NCBI GenBank assembly: GCA_024752435.1 | Contig: CP103022.1 | Coordinates: 930,001-994,000, forward strand | Length of the DNA stretch: 64,000 bases | Reading direction: 5' to 3' | DNA from: Allantophomopsis cytisporea | Taxonomy: Eukaryota > Ascomycota > Leotiomycetes > Phacidiales > Phacidiaceae | Shown here: in pieces, positions 37,530 through 48,933 of the stretch | Numbering within the stretch: the stretch's first letter is position 1 | Layout of the letters: the number at the start of each line of letters is the position of its first letter | Position numbers and translations under genes: made by a program | The notes under the pieces: generated by a model | The model's database searches: none | What the model was told of the DNA's origin: nothing | The model's input: only the letters and a program-made list of their open reading frames with translations

Positions 37530-39451
37530 TTAAAAGAGTAGTGATGCAGCAGCGAGGAGGAGTGTGGAGGTAAGTATCGAGAGGGAGGGGATGAGGGCAG
37601 ATGGGGCAGCTGAAGTTGATGTTGCGGTGCGCGATACCTTGGGGCAGATATCCGTAGCATTGACCAGTAGGGTATTCGGCAGCCAGATCTGTGGGAGACC
37701 GCCAGTGACAGTGACATTGAAGACGCCGTATTCGCCGACGGTCTTGGTGTCACATGAGACGAGGTCGACAATGGTGGTACCGTCGACGAAGTTTGTGTCG
37801 CCGAGCTCGTAGGGCCCGAAGTCCTCAGAGTCCGTGACCCTGTTCGTGACAACGGCCACAATACTCTGGTCGTAGCCGCGACGGATGGCTAGGATGTCGT
37901 CTTGCGCGCTAATGATCTTGGACTTGTAGGTCCAGTAGGAGGACCAGTAGTCGTAAGTGCTGACGTTCAAGACTGCATTGCGAGCTGTGTTGATGAGCTT
38001 GATATGCTGGTAGAGAGGCATTGAGGTGTTGTATCCCGAGAGCCAGAGGGCTTCTCTGTTGTTTGGATCCCCAGTACCCTTGAATTCCTGCTCAGCACCA
38101 TAGTATACCACAGGGATACCATCGGTCAACATGCTAAATGTCATCACATTTTTGATGAGCATGACGTTAGTAATATTGGCTGCAAGTCTCGGAACATCGT
38201 GGTTCTCCGTGAATGTGCCGAGGAGAGTAGTGTCTTGACAGGCGTCGACAAGAGATGAGAGCTCGACGGACAAACCAGACATGGAGGCTGTTGAGTCTTC
38301 GAAGGTCGTCAACATCGAATACCAGAGATTGTAGTTGAATGTCCCGGAAATAGCCGACTGCCAGTTACAAATATAAGAAATGGGATCGTAGGTTTGCGCA
38401 TAGACTTCTCCCAGAGTGTACATATTAGCAGCACTTTGGATATGAGGCCAGAAAGGTTTGGCAACGTGCTTAAGTGCATCGAGTCGTAGACCGTCAACTA
38501 TTAAGGCGTCAGAAAGGCTGTTTCTCAGCTGTAGTGGCTTTGCTTACTCGAATAATTAGAAACCAAATCTTGGACCCAAGTTTGCCATAATGAGATAACG
38601 GCAGTATTCTCTGTATCGAGATCAGGAAGGGTGACATTTGCGTCTCCAAGATCGCACTTGAGGTTTTGTCAGATCTTGTAATAACTATAATCAAGAATAC
38701 AGGGTAAATAGAAACATACGTTTTGATAGTTATTCGGTACACTGTAATCAGTGATATAGCCGGACGAGGAAGGACAGTCATCATGGAAGTATGATTTATC
38801 ATTAAAAGGCGTGAAATCCGAGTAATCGATGGCACTTATACCTCCCTTGTTTGCCATGTTGTTGAGGGTAGAATCGATCATCAAATACTGAAGTTTAATC
38901 AGTTAGAATTCCACATGGGACAGGAATGAGAGATTCGCACCATTCCTCGATTATGAAGCTCCGTCGACAGCGATACCAAGTCCTCCTTAGTTCCAAAGTT
39001 CTCATTGACGGCATTGATATTCTTCGGCCAGTATCCGTGATAGGCTTGGCCATATTCTGTGGTATCATTGATGTTCTCAACGATCGGTGAGATCCATATC
39101 TACACAAAACAATCAGTTCGCGATTCTCTCCACGGCCCTTCCCACTCCTTTCGTGGCTGGATCAAAACTCACGGCAGTGAATCCCATTCCTTGGATGTAA
39201 TCCAACTGGTTTATGATGCCCTGCCATGTTCCTCCGCAGTAGAGTTGTTTTGTAGTGTCGCATGCTGCTGTCGTCGAGCCGTCAGTTCGCGCAAAACGAT
39301 CGGTAACGAGTTGATAGACGGTACGGCCTCTCCAGTCTTCGTTGCTCGCAGCGATAGTGGGTTGAACGAGTGAAAGTACAGCGAGTGCAGCTGTGAAAAT
39401 GAATGCCGTCGACGTCTTCGACGTGGTTTCTGTGATTATGGACATCCTCAT
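37530..39451 (-). CDS. agtA: GPI-anchored GH13 alpha-amylase-like enzyme, AgtA-type alpha-glucanotransferase
   Basis: Exons 39451-39173, 39099-38941, 38887-38720, 38656-38548 and 38497-37530 encode 560 aa in one frame. A signal peptide (about 1-35, FIFTAALAVLSLVQP) leads into NEDWRGRTVYQLVTDRFA, the usual start of fungal GH13_1 amylases. Region II is GLRLDALKHV (nucleophile Asp-245), region III MYTLGEVYA (acid/base Glu-269) and region IV FTENHDVPR (Asp-339). Region I reads MIDSTLNN (Asp-151 to Asn-156): Asn-156 replaces the histidine of the canonical DxxxNH. This substitution is known from the GPI-anchored 4-alpha-glucanotransferases AgtA/AgtB of Aspergillus niger. The C-terminus has an STSAAPS linker and a hydrophobic tail (TSTLLLAAASLLF), a GPI signal. 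It probably remodels alpha-glucan at the wall. The neighbour alpha-1,3-glucan synthase, transcribed divergently, supports this. The start could also be the ATG two codons later. Confidence 0.88.
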
Positions 39452-40596
39452 TCTTGTGGTCCCGCCCGCATTATTGGTGTGTTGACGTTAGGACTTTTGT
39501 GAGGTAGAGTGAATTCAACGTCGACGGCACATAGGAACGCCAAGAGTACTTGTGCGGAGTACTGGGTCGGGTCTGCAGAGTGAATGGGTAGGGATGCTGA
39601 GGGTGACGACTGAGGGTTCATTAAGAAATGCTGCACAGTAAAAAGGGTGGCACGAGTGTCCTGGACATGAGGGGGGGATGGACATTTACTGCCACGAATA
39701 GTGAGTGGGTGCTGGTAATTGCTGGTGGTGGATGCAATGTTACTTCCCAAGTTTTCCTCCTTGTATGGAACAAGAGGGAGGAGGGGGGGGGATGGTAGGG
39801 GAGGAGAGTGGAGGGGAGTGGAGGGAGGGAGGGGGGCAACTGTCAACTACTACTTTAGACACTGCTAACTACAACACAATGGAGCACTTTTACTTGCAAA
39901 CGCATCCAGTACTATGCTATATACATCATCATCATCAGAAAGTCTACTACCAAAGTGCCATGTCTATGTATATAAATACGAACTATCGTACATGGACTGT
40001 GCACTACCAACTGATTTTGGAGAAGAAGGACGGGGTATGCCATTGAGGAGTATCAACATAGCAATTTCCAGGATTGTTAGTCCATTAGGAAGTCCAAGTG
40101 GCACCATGGCAATTGTCAATCCCTCCAAGAGTATGTAGTAGTAGGATAGCAGTAATAATAGTAGTCATAGTACCAGTAATAGTAGTACAAAAGTCTTCTT
40201 ACATAGTGAAAGTGCCCAGGACCGCCCAGCATCTGCCCAGGCCCTGGTGCATGATAATGTGAGATTCGATACCATGTATCATAACCAATCTCTCTCTACT
40301 CGTATTTACCGGCGACACACTCTCAGCTCCTTAGCAGAAGAGTCATGTCGAATGAGAGGTCAAGAAGTCACGAGCAAGCAATTCCAGAAGAGTACCTTGG
40401 AGACTTGAAAACTTGAAGACATGAAGTATTGGAATCTTGTAAGAATGCAGTACTGTAGATAAGATCCAAGAAGGAACACCAAAGGCGTTCGTCGTGCGGT
40501 GCTGGTGGGGTAGCAGTTCGAAACCAAGCAATGACTCTGGTGTTCCTTAGCCTCTCACTCTTCGACGCCATTAAAGATCTACAGCGGTCCAAAATG

Positions 40597-40632
40597 CCTC
40601 TCCTCTCCTCTCCTCTCCTCTCTTCTCCTCTC
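40597..40632. repeat. Microsatellite (CTCTC)n
   Basis: Pentanucleotide CTCTC / CTCCT repeated about seven times with one TCTTC variant. Confidence 0.85.
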
Positions 40633-41298
40633 AATTGTGTAGATTCCGCAGTAGCATGGGGCTCTGTTCGTCCACTAACTACTAAGACCCAACCAGTATT
40701 CGCCTTCGAAACCTACCAAATCTCGTGTTCGTGCTGGTGGCAATGCTCTGCCACTCACGCCGCTGGGCTGCGAATGTGGTAGTAGTTTGGGGTAGTTGAT
40801 AGGTTACCACAGTGCAGCAGACAGTGGTGCCCATTCCATCTTGCAATTTAGATCAGGGGCATTCTCTCGACGACGAAGCTTGATGTGCCTAGGTACTATC
40901 AAATTCCAGCGAATCTACTGTTTGAGAGAAGAATCCCATTGTTGAATTTGGATTGGATTGAACTGAACTGAATTGACTCGTCAGGTGGTGATGGTGTTTA
41001 CCCCCTTCCTTGATGCAGATGCAAATGCAAACACGCTGTACACAACATCCCACAATTGACATCGCCGCACAATCCCAGAACCTTTTTTCGCTCGCTTCAG
41101 CGCCGCAGCACCCAGTCACATCATCATACCAACAAACCGATGAAAAGCAGCTGAATTGAGGATAAACCATCGACCCTAAGCGACAATCATTTTCAACTAC
41201 GCAAATACGGCACTGTATACAAAATACTCCAAACCAGCAGAGATTTGCCCATAGCCGCTCCTATCTTCCGAGCACGCATCACGTACTACCTACAGCAT

Positions 41299-41347
41299 GA
41301 GCGTGAGCGTGAGCGTGAGCGTGAGCGTGAGCGTGAGCGTGAGCGTG
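41299..41347. repeat. Microsatellite (GAGCGT)n, about 8 copies
   Basis: Hexanucleotide GAGCGT repeated perfectly about eight times, followed by degenerate GCGTGT units. Confidence 0.95.
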
Positions 41348-42424
41348 CGTGTATGCGTGCGTATGTGCGAGTGAAAATAGAAGCGGCACATCACCCATCC
41401 CAATGGGGGGGCCCCATAGACACGTCTAGATACAATACGATAGGGCATCATCGGCTCAGATGGTGGCGCTCAGGAGAACATTTGGAAGCTTCCTCGGCGT
41501 GCCTGGTAAAATGTAGGCATGCCTGACGGGGCTCTGAAGCTTCACAATACTCCGGGACGGATGTACATACATACATCCGGATCATTGTCACGGAGTTACA
41601 GGTTGCCACCACACGTCCTCCATGACGTCTGGGCATGCAATCGTGGGTTTTGCATTGCATTGGACGTGTGAGGGGATTCTGGCTCTTTGCTTTCCCCGTG
41701 AATTGGTCTTGCGCGGTGAGTGCTTTCTGCAGCTTTGGTGAATGCTTGCATCCTTCGGATTTCGCTTTTGATGGCTTAGGTATATACGATGTCTTGATAC
41801 GATTGTCTGCGGAGAACTCAGACGGTCTGCAGCGAGGGTTGAGGCTCGTCTCAGTTATGGGTTGCAAGGTCCTTTCATGGGGAATGCGTCAGTGTACGCG
41901 TCCATGCATGGACGACGTAGGAGGCATGGCGGCAGTGTTCATCATCCATGAGGTGCATACCTTAAGGTTGTGATACTAGAGCTGTACTGGTCGTGCCGGT
42001 GGTGTTTTTGATACGTGATAATACTCCGTACGGTCAAGTCCACTTCGGAATATGCTGGTGATGTTGTACTTCAGGGTATGGAGTACATCCGAATGGTGAT
42101 GGCAAGCATATTGTTGACGTTCTGATGGCTCCATCTAACGCTCGCTTCTGCGGGTAGAGATCCAAAGTATATCTCATATTCATAATGTTGATGTCGGAAG
42201 TCTGATAGTCACACAGAAAGATATAACCCGATCTGCGTGTTGAGTTGATTTGCTTGGCCAGAGATTGTACGGGTATTCTCATCTCTGTGACTGCCTGAGA
42301 ACAATCTGCCACTTGAAATAGATATATGCTATATGCATGAACCACGCCAACAACGATAATGTGCTACTCTTTGCATTATGAGAGAACAATTTGAACTTCG
42401 ACATTCAAGAAGGGAATAGACTTC

Positions 42425-42446
42425 ATATATATATATATATATATAC
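42425..42446. repeat. Microsatellite (AT)n, about 11 copies
   Basis: Uninterrupted AT dinucleotide run in gene-free DNA. Confidence 0.9.
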
Positions 42447-45211
42447 GTATATCTATCACATAAGGTGCGATGCCATTCATAACTTCATATCTCCGTGAGA
42501 TGAAATCCCCAGAACCCGGATTCCGAGAGCGGAAATAAAGCAATATTTCGTGGAATCCACGATATCCCAAAAGCTCATAGTGTCTCAATCGAATTCCCCT
42601 TGATAAGGCAAATTACCATACATCAGGTCATTAAGCTCCTCATAGATGATGCTTAAATCTAAAGTGTGATTAAAACCTCGTGACAGGCGGACCCGAAATA
42701 CGGCTGGGGCGGGGCTTTGAAATGAAGTTATCTATCAAAAAAAAAAAAAAAAAGTCCCTTGGGCAAGCATACCATGTTCTAGAAAAAAAGAAGGATTCTA
42801 TAGCAAAAGTCAATTTATATGACCAAATCGAGGGAGAGTTTCCTTTTTAAATAATGTCACGGGATTTATACCGGGTTGGAGGAGGGGAGGACTTCCAACA
42901 GCCTTTCTCTGCATAAAGTACATAAAAGTACACACATAAGTATATCTAGCATTAGACAGAGTACAATTCCCATGACCTCGAAATAGGCCAAATGTAATAG
43001 CCCGAGACAGAAAAGCGCAGCATTTCCATCCATAATAGCGGCAATGCAAGATTTCTTCTCCGAGATTCTGCTCCCAAGATATGACTAGGATAAAACCCGT
43101 ATAGACGGGTCAAGTACCAAACGCCAATACGAAAAGAGAATCACGGCAGAAGAAAATACACACACCACCTACAAAGGCCCCAAAGCTGCTCTTGGGAGTG
43201 AGAGAAAAAAAGAAGCGAGGGAAAAAACGAAAGGGAAAAATGTATTTTGGGAGGTTGGAAATGGGCTTGAAGTCTTGAACGGACCAATCGATGCGTGAGG
43301 ATCATGGAGAAATGGAGGAGTAGACAGGTTTAGCTTGACGATTGGGCGATGGTGCCTAAGTGGTCGATAAACCAGCCAAGAAGAAGTGGATAGGGGTAAC
43401 AGGGGGTACCGACTGGGGGTGTGGCCAATGAGAGTGACGGAATCTATCGCGGGGGGCCTTGGCGGGTTGGGATTGATCCTTGACGGAGGTTTCAGAGCCG
43501 GAACCAACACGATGACGGCGAGACAAGAAATCAGAAGGGTTCAGGCGGCGGCGAATATTTATATAAGTAATATCGTGTGGGTTTTTGTTTTTTATGTCTC
43601 GTCTAGGCCGTGTTGATGGCTGGTCGTGGGTGGAGCTTGGAGGGTTGATGTGGATTGGATGAGCGTGATCTGATGCGGATCACAAGGACCAGCGCGGGCA
43701 GTGGAGGAGATCTTTTCGCACAGAAGTGACAATAGTGCCGAGGCGATTGGACTTGACGTGGCCTTGTCTTCCGAGTAGTACGCCATTCTCCAATTCAGTT
43801 CAATTCGATTCAGTTCAACTTAACTTTATTCATCCCTCTTCATATTCCGACTTTGCTGTTCATGCCATGAACACAACATGGGAATTCTCCATGCGCATAA
43901 TTAACAACACAGAGTTTTACGAGCCTCACTCAGCCACCTTCCAATCCACCTCAGTCCTTTCTCGTGCTCTGCCGGCTTTTAGACTCAGGGGTAATGGAAG
44001 AGAACACGGTCAAGCACCAAAGTGGCTGCATTGCGGCGGTATATGGTGGCATTCTAGGGCATGTAAGGCTCTTCTGAGGTCCTTCGATGGCCTACTTGAC
44101 CCGAACCCGGACCCGGACTTTGAAGCGACTCACGGCGTAAGAGATGGCCTCGAAATTGTGCTCTTGCACTACTCCCTCTAATGCAGCCATCGGCACAAAA
44201 AGGTACCCAAAGAAACCAAGAGAATGGCTCTCATGCCTTGTCCAACCTCACGTGTGACGTAAAGTCACATCGATCGCGACGTCAACTCTTGCTTTTACCT
44301 GATTTTCCCCATTATTGCCCGTTGCCCTACTCTGCTTCTCATGCGATTTATCAATTGCGCAGGCACTATGTCAGGTTCTTTGATGATCGATGGCAAGAAG
44401 ACAACGTGATTTTGTGGGCACGAGATGCAAGCTCCCCGCCTCTTTTTGCTGACTTTGCTTCGCATTGCTTTTGTCTCTCTTATCGTCCGTCCATTTTGCC
44501 TTTGGTCCAGGCACAAGCGACGGTGGAAAAAAAGTCGCAGACATACGCGAGGTAAGACAAAGCGTGAGGGTACACACGGCAGATAAGCTACTTGATTAAG
44601 GAAAGACAGGTTTCTTATTTTGGCACCATGCTTACATAACCTTATCACTAGGTGCTAATCTGACTTGACTTGACGTGTGGGCTCCTCAGGCAATGATATC
44701 GTATTCACATCGAATCCATGCGCGCCGCGCTTTTCTCGGCCCGACGATATCCTTTCATGAGAGACAAAGCTCGTAAATGAGGAGAGGAGGGAAGAAGAAG
44801 CCAATGAGGAAATCAAGAGAATAAAGGATACGGGAGAGAACGAAGGATTGAATAATTTCACGATGAAATGACTGCCGCCGAGCTGGAATATGTACTCTTT
44901 TTCATCTATGGTGCGCTGCTGTGATCTGGTTGAGATTTCGCCGATTGAATAACGCCATGTGATTTACACACACGCGGTGGCTTCGGAGTACAGGAACATT
45001 TCGAGCATGATAACCAATCACAAACACCGGAGCCTTTCCTGTTCCTGAAGCAGGCACATCGACACCCCATGCAAAGGCACAACATTGCGACTCTACGACC
45101 CTGCGCCTCATAGGCGTTGCTACATTATTCCTTGCTTGGAGGCATCAAGGCCCGCAGCTGTAAGAATGTCGGAAATGTGCTCGAATGTTACTATGTACTA
45201 CCACTGTTACT

Positions 45212-45244
45212 TGCTGCTGCTGCTGCTGCTACTGCTACTGTTGC
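45212..45244. repeat. Trinucleotide repeat (CTG)n with CTA variants
   Basis: About ten CTG/CTA units in direct succession; not within a gene I can support. Confidence 0.85.
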
Positions 45245-45786
45245 TCATTTCGACCACTTTTTGATTCAGAGCAAGTGTCAGACGAGAGCCACTCAATCGC
45301 TTTCACTCATCGCCGCAGGGATGGACATCCACGCATGAACCACCCTCGAATCACCTTATCTGAACCAATGGCCGCTCACGGACCACTGCACAAAACGTCC
45401 ACACACGAGTCTTATCACGCATCCAACCTCTGACTCTGCGTTTGCCGGCCAAATCCTCGCCCACTCTCACACTCTCGCGCATGCATCTCGTTCTTTGGAA
45501 CATCAAATGAAAAGACTGTGTTGGCAAAGTAATCATATCTTGAATGGAATGAGTACATATTGTACGTACTTGTACGAAGTATATCCATACATACGAAAGG
45601 AGGAAGGGGGAGTTAATTCATACATAATTGATTGCGCATGACAGGCGCCTGCAACGCTACTACCGGCAATGCTTCTCTCTGTGTGTGGCTTGGATAGTGG
45701 GCGAAGCGTTCCTGACTTGGAGGGGGGAGCCCTTCGTGTCTTGTGTACCATTCATTCTAGCGAAGTATATTCCACACCTTGAAAAG

Positions 45787-45832
45787 GTAGTATTATTATT
45801 ATTATTATTAGTATTATTAGTATTATTAGTAT
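45787..45832. repeat. Trinucleotide repeat (ATT)n with AGT interruptions
   Basis: About 15 units of ATT/AGT in tandem in gene-free DNA. Confidence 0.9.
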
Positions 45833-47162
45833 CTTTTTTCCCTTCTATGTGTGTTTCTTTCTCCTCATTCTCTTCTCTCTCTCATCCGAAGAACCGGCAC
45901 GGCCTGTTGCAAATAGGAATGTAGGCGGTTGGATAAGGCCATAGGGAGAAATAAGGTCTGGGACAACGGCAAGGCTTGTGTGTGTGTTTTGGCGCGGGCG
46001 ATGGGCCTTTTCAGCGAGTAAGGATGAGCGCCATAGCTGGTCCGTAATGTCGGAATAGGAGATTCATCACTCCCCTGAGTCTGTCGGGACGCTATGTGCT
46101 TAGAGCTCCCAAGTGATGCCATTAGCGTAGTCGAGGGCCGCGGGCTGGATCTGTTTGGTACATATGGACTGGGTACGGATTGATTGGTGTCGTAAGGCGA
46201 GAATACTGAATAGTATTCATGAGGTACAACATTCAAGTTGACTCGTGTGCTTGTATGGCAGCAGTGAAGTGTTGGTATTAGGTTGGGGGAATATATATCT
46301 TGCATCAATACGCGGTTTCTAAGAGGTAGAGTATGACATTTCCCCTAAGAGATCTGCATTTTATTATCTATCAATGTATACTGTACATAGTAGTTTATGA
46401 ATCGCCCGAACACTTTCATTGTAAATACTACTCGGAGCACTACACATAAGGTGCATGCTAGGTCATCTACAATCTGCACTATCTATCCGGCCGCCGTCGT
46501 CCAGAAAGGCGTGGTCCACAATAACTGCTCGTAGCACAACTTTAATTCGATGGGCCCGACGACTGTGTCAGGGACCCCTTGCACTACGTACCTTTCTACT
46601 TCGCACTTCTAAGAAAAGCAGAAAGCAAGTATGGTGTTTTAAAAAAAAAAAAAGGTAGAAAATTATGTAGTACAATGTCCAAAAAGTATTCAGGGGAACC
46701 CGCATTTTCGAACCCACGTTACTCAACAATTAAGCACACCCATTAAAGGCTATTCAGGCATTACACTCACACTCTCACTCACACATCTACTCTTTCTTGT
46801 CTGCTGGTCCCGTCGGTGGAGGATCGACGTGTGCCTAAAGAAAGACACCACCAGAGCAGGGTGCGAGAGAGAAGAAAGGTGGGTGATAGTGATGGTGATG
46901 GTGATGGGGTGGTTGCGGGAGAGACACCCTAATCTCTGCGTACGAGAAAATGCTGCCCCGAATGTTTTCATTATCACCAATCCCCCCTCCATCCAACCCC
47001 ATCACCTCATCATGCCGTGCAATCCAAGTCAATTAGTCCCCAAATATCCTCGGGCAGAACGGAAAGCGCCCAACCATCCACTCTTTTCTGCACGGTACAG
47101 GCAAAGAAAGTATCCAAGTAGATTGGTTAACTATTGAAATTTCAGTGAGATTTCGGTGAGAA

Positions 47163-47199
47163 TGGAGAGTAGGGGAGAGTAGAGTAGAGTAGAGTACAG
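47163..47199. repeat. Microsatellite (GAGTA)n, about 6 copies
   Basis: GAGTA / GAGAGTA units in tandem. Confidence 0.75.
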
Positions 47200-47531
47200 G
47201 GAAAAGGTACCCTGCCCCCGTACCCCAAACCCGCATATTTACTTACTTCTTCTCACCACACTTACCTGGGCCCTTATGTCGTGTGTGTGTGGTCCGCGCC
47301 GGCTATGTGCTCGTAGTGCCGTCTCCACCGTAATCCATTAACTCTCCGTCTAACAAATCCATTTCGCTACTTTCGTATCGCTCCTCTTTGGGACATATTC
47401 TGACTCGGGTTGCTGTCAGATGCGCCACAGTGTGCCTTGTCGTCTCCAAAGTGGCTACTCTTACGAAACGCTTGGCACTTTGTTTTGTCTGTCCTCCGTT
47501 CGGCCTCAGCACTTGTTGTGTTCTGCGGCGC

Positions 47532-47562
47532 GGAAGAGACAGAGAGAGAGAGAGAGAGACGG
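47532..47562. repeat. Microsatellite (GA)n
   Basis: GA dinucleotides repeated about ten times after an AGAC start. Confidence 0.85.
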
Positions 47563-48729
47563 AGGGAGAGATAGGTATTGAGCCTCGTTTGGTATCTGAG
47601 GCTAGTTACATCAGGAATTAATGCGGGAAAATAGGTGTTCTTTGCGCATAAACTACTACCCAAAAAACTGGAAAGATGGTACAGTAGCACAGTACGTACT
47701 GACTGAGTATTATCCTTATGCGGGGCTAGGTTTGGCTGGCTGATAGCTGGGTTACTATGACCCTTTAGATAGATCGTGTAAGACTCTACTCCAGCAGCTA
47801 TTCGTGCAACATTGGTTGGGTAGTAACTTTGTCGAGTATAATCTTGAGATGGTCTATGCTGGAAGGGTGATAATGCAGACAGGGGGGATTTGATGTTGGA
47901 CTGCAAGTCTGGACATTCGAGCGTGTGAGTAGCCAATGAGTAGCCGACATCTCGCTGCCATATATGCTATGTATGCCATGTATGCTATGGCAATGCTATG
48001 GCAGATTCTCAATATACTTACCGGAGCAGAGACTCACATATCAACTCGCACTCCCCTTCACCACTCCATGCACACTCGGACATATACACTCCCACCCACA
48101 TCACCCTATCTTCACATAAAAAAAAAGAGTCAAAGGTTAAGTCTCCCATCTGTCGGCTCGCCTCTCAGCAGTCAGAATTGTCTGTGCGGCTAAGGGCCAA
48201 TTTGGGAGCTGTGTAAAATGTAAGCCGTGGCCGCCGCCCATGGCTGGACATGGAACTGCTGGTCTCCATAGTCCGTCCACCCATAATATGGTCCATCTAA
48301 TGGAGCGTCTAACAAGTACCCGCTGTTCAGGAGGCTCATACATAGTAGTAGTAATAGCAGCAGCGGCAGCAGCAGCATAGCATAGTAGTACGTGGTAGTA
48401 AGAAAGGCAAAGTTAAGTCAAGCAAGCAAAGCAGGCAAAGCATACCAGCATACAAGCAGGCAAAGCAGACAAGCTCCTCACGGTCTTTCCACGCCTTCGC
48501 CTGCTATTCAAAGGTGGCTCAACATTACATGTCGGCCTCGACTAACCCAATATTCATGACGCTATTCTCGTAGCAGTTTCATGGCACCCTACCCTCTGGC
48601 TGAAAAGAGCTGAGCTATTCGAACCCTTCAGGGATCTGTTTATCTCCGCGATCTTGCAACTTCTCTCGTATTCAAACCACCATCATCGTCGTTGTGTTGG
48701 AAGTTGTTGTGTTGTTGTCTACTGCTTGA

Positions 48730-48797
48730 CTTCTTTCTTCGATATCCTCTCCTCCTCTCTCTCCAAACCCAACCCAACATCAACCAACTCACCCTCA
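48730..48797 (+). promoter_or_regulatory. Pyrimidine-rich core promoter / leader of the alpha-1,3-glucan synthase gene
   Basis: A CT-rich tract (TTCTTTCTTC, CCTCTCCTCCTCTCTCTCC) is followed by CA-rich sequence (AACCCAACCCAACATC) about 140-200 bp before the start codon. This pattern is common around transcription starts of highly expressed filamentous-fungal genes. No TATA box can be assigned with confidence. Confidence 0.35.
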
Positions 48798-48933
48798 AAA
48801 ATCCTCACTGTCGCTACGGATATCGTCGATCGATGCTGCGTGTATACCGTCCGTAACGGACTTTTTTTGTTTTTTTTCCATGAGAGTTATCATCTCCCCT
48901 CGTTCGTTCTCGCATCATAGGCCGGCGCACATA

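Larger units (their letters stand above)
39452..48933. other. 9.5-kb gene-free region between the two alpha-glucan genes
   Basis: No open frame here shows a domain, signal peptide with a following domain, or coherent splice pattern. The region is studded with microsatellites (listed separately) and homopolymers, such as an A-run at about 42,737-42,753 and another near 46,641-46,653. It contains the promoters of both divergent genes at its ends. The middle may be decayed sequence or non-coding transcription units, which cannot be decided from the sequence. Confidence 0.5.

Noticed and set aside
43726..44181. 151-codon frame on the plus strand (from about 43,867 MNTTWEFSMR)
   Set aside because: No family resemblance, no domain or signal peptide, no conserved-looking pattern; it lies in repeat-rich gene-free DNA.
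46660..46780. GGTTCGAAAAT-like B-box on the minus strand followed by a T-run, as in a tRNA gene
   Set aside because: The T-arm does not pair and no A-box or acceptor stem could be folded around it.
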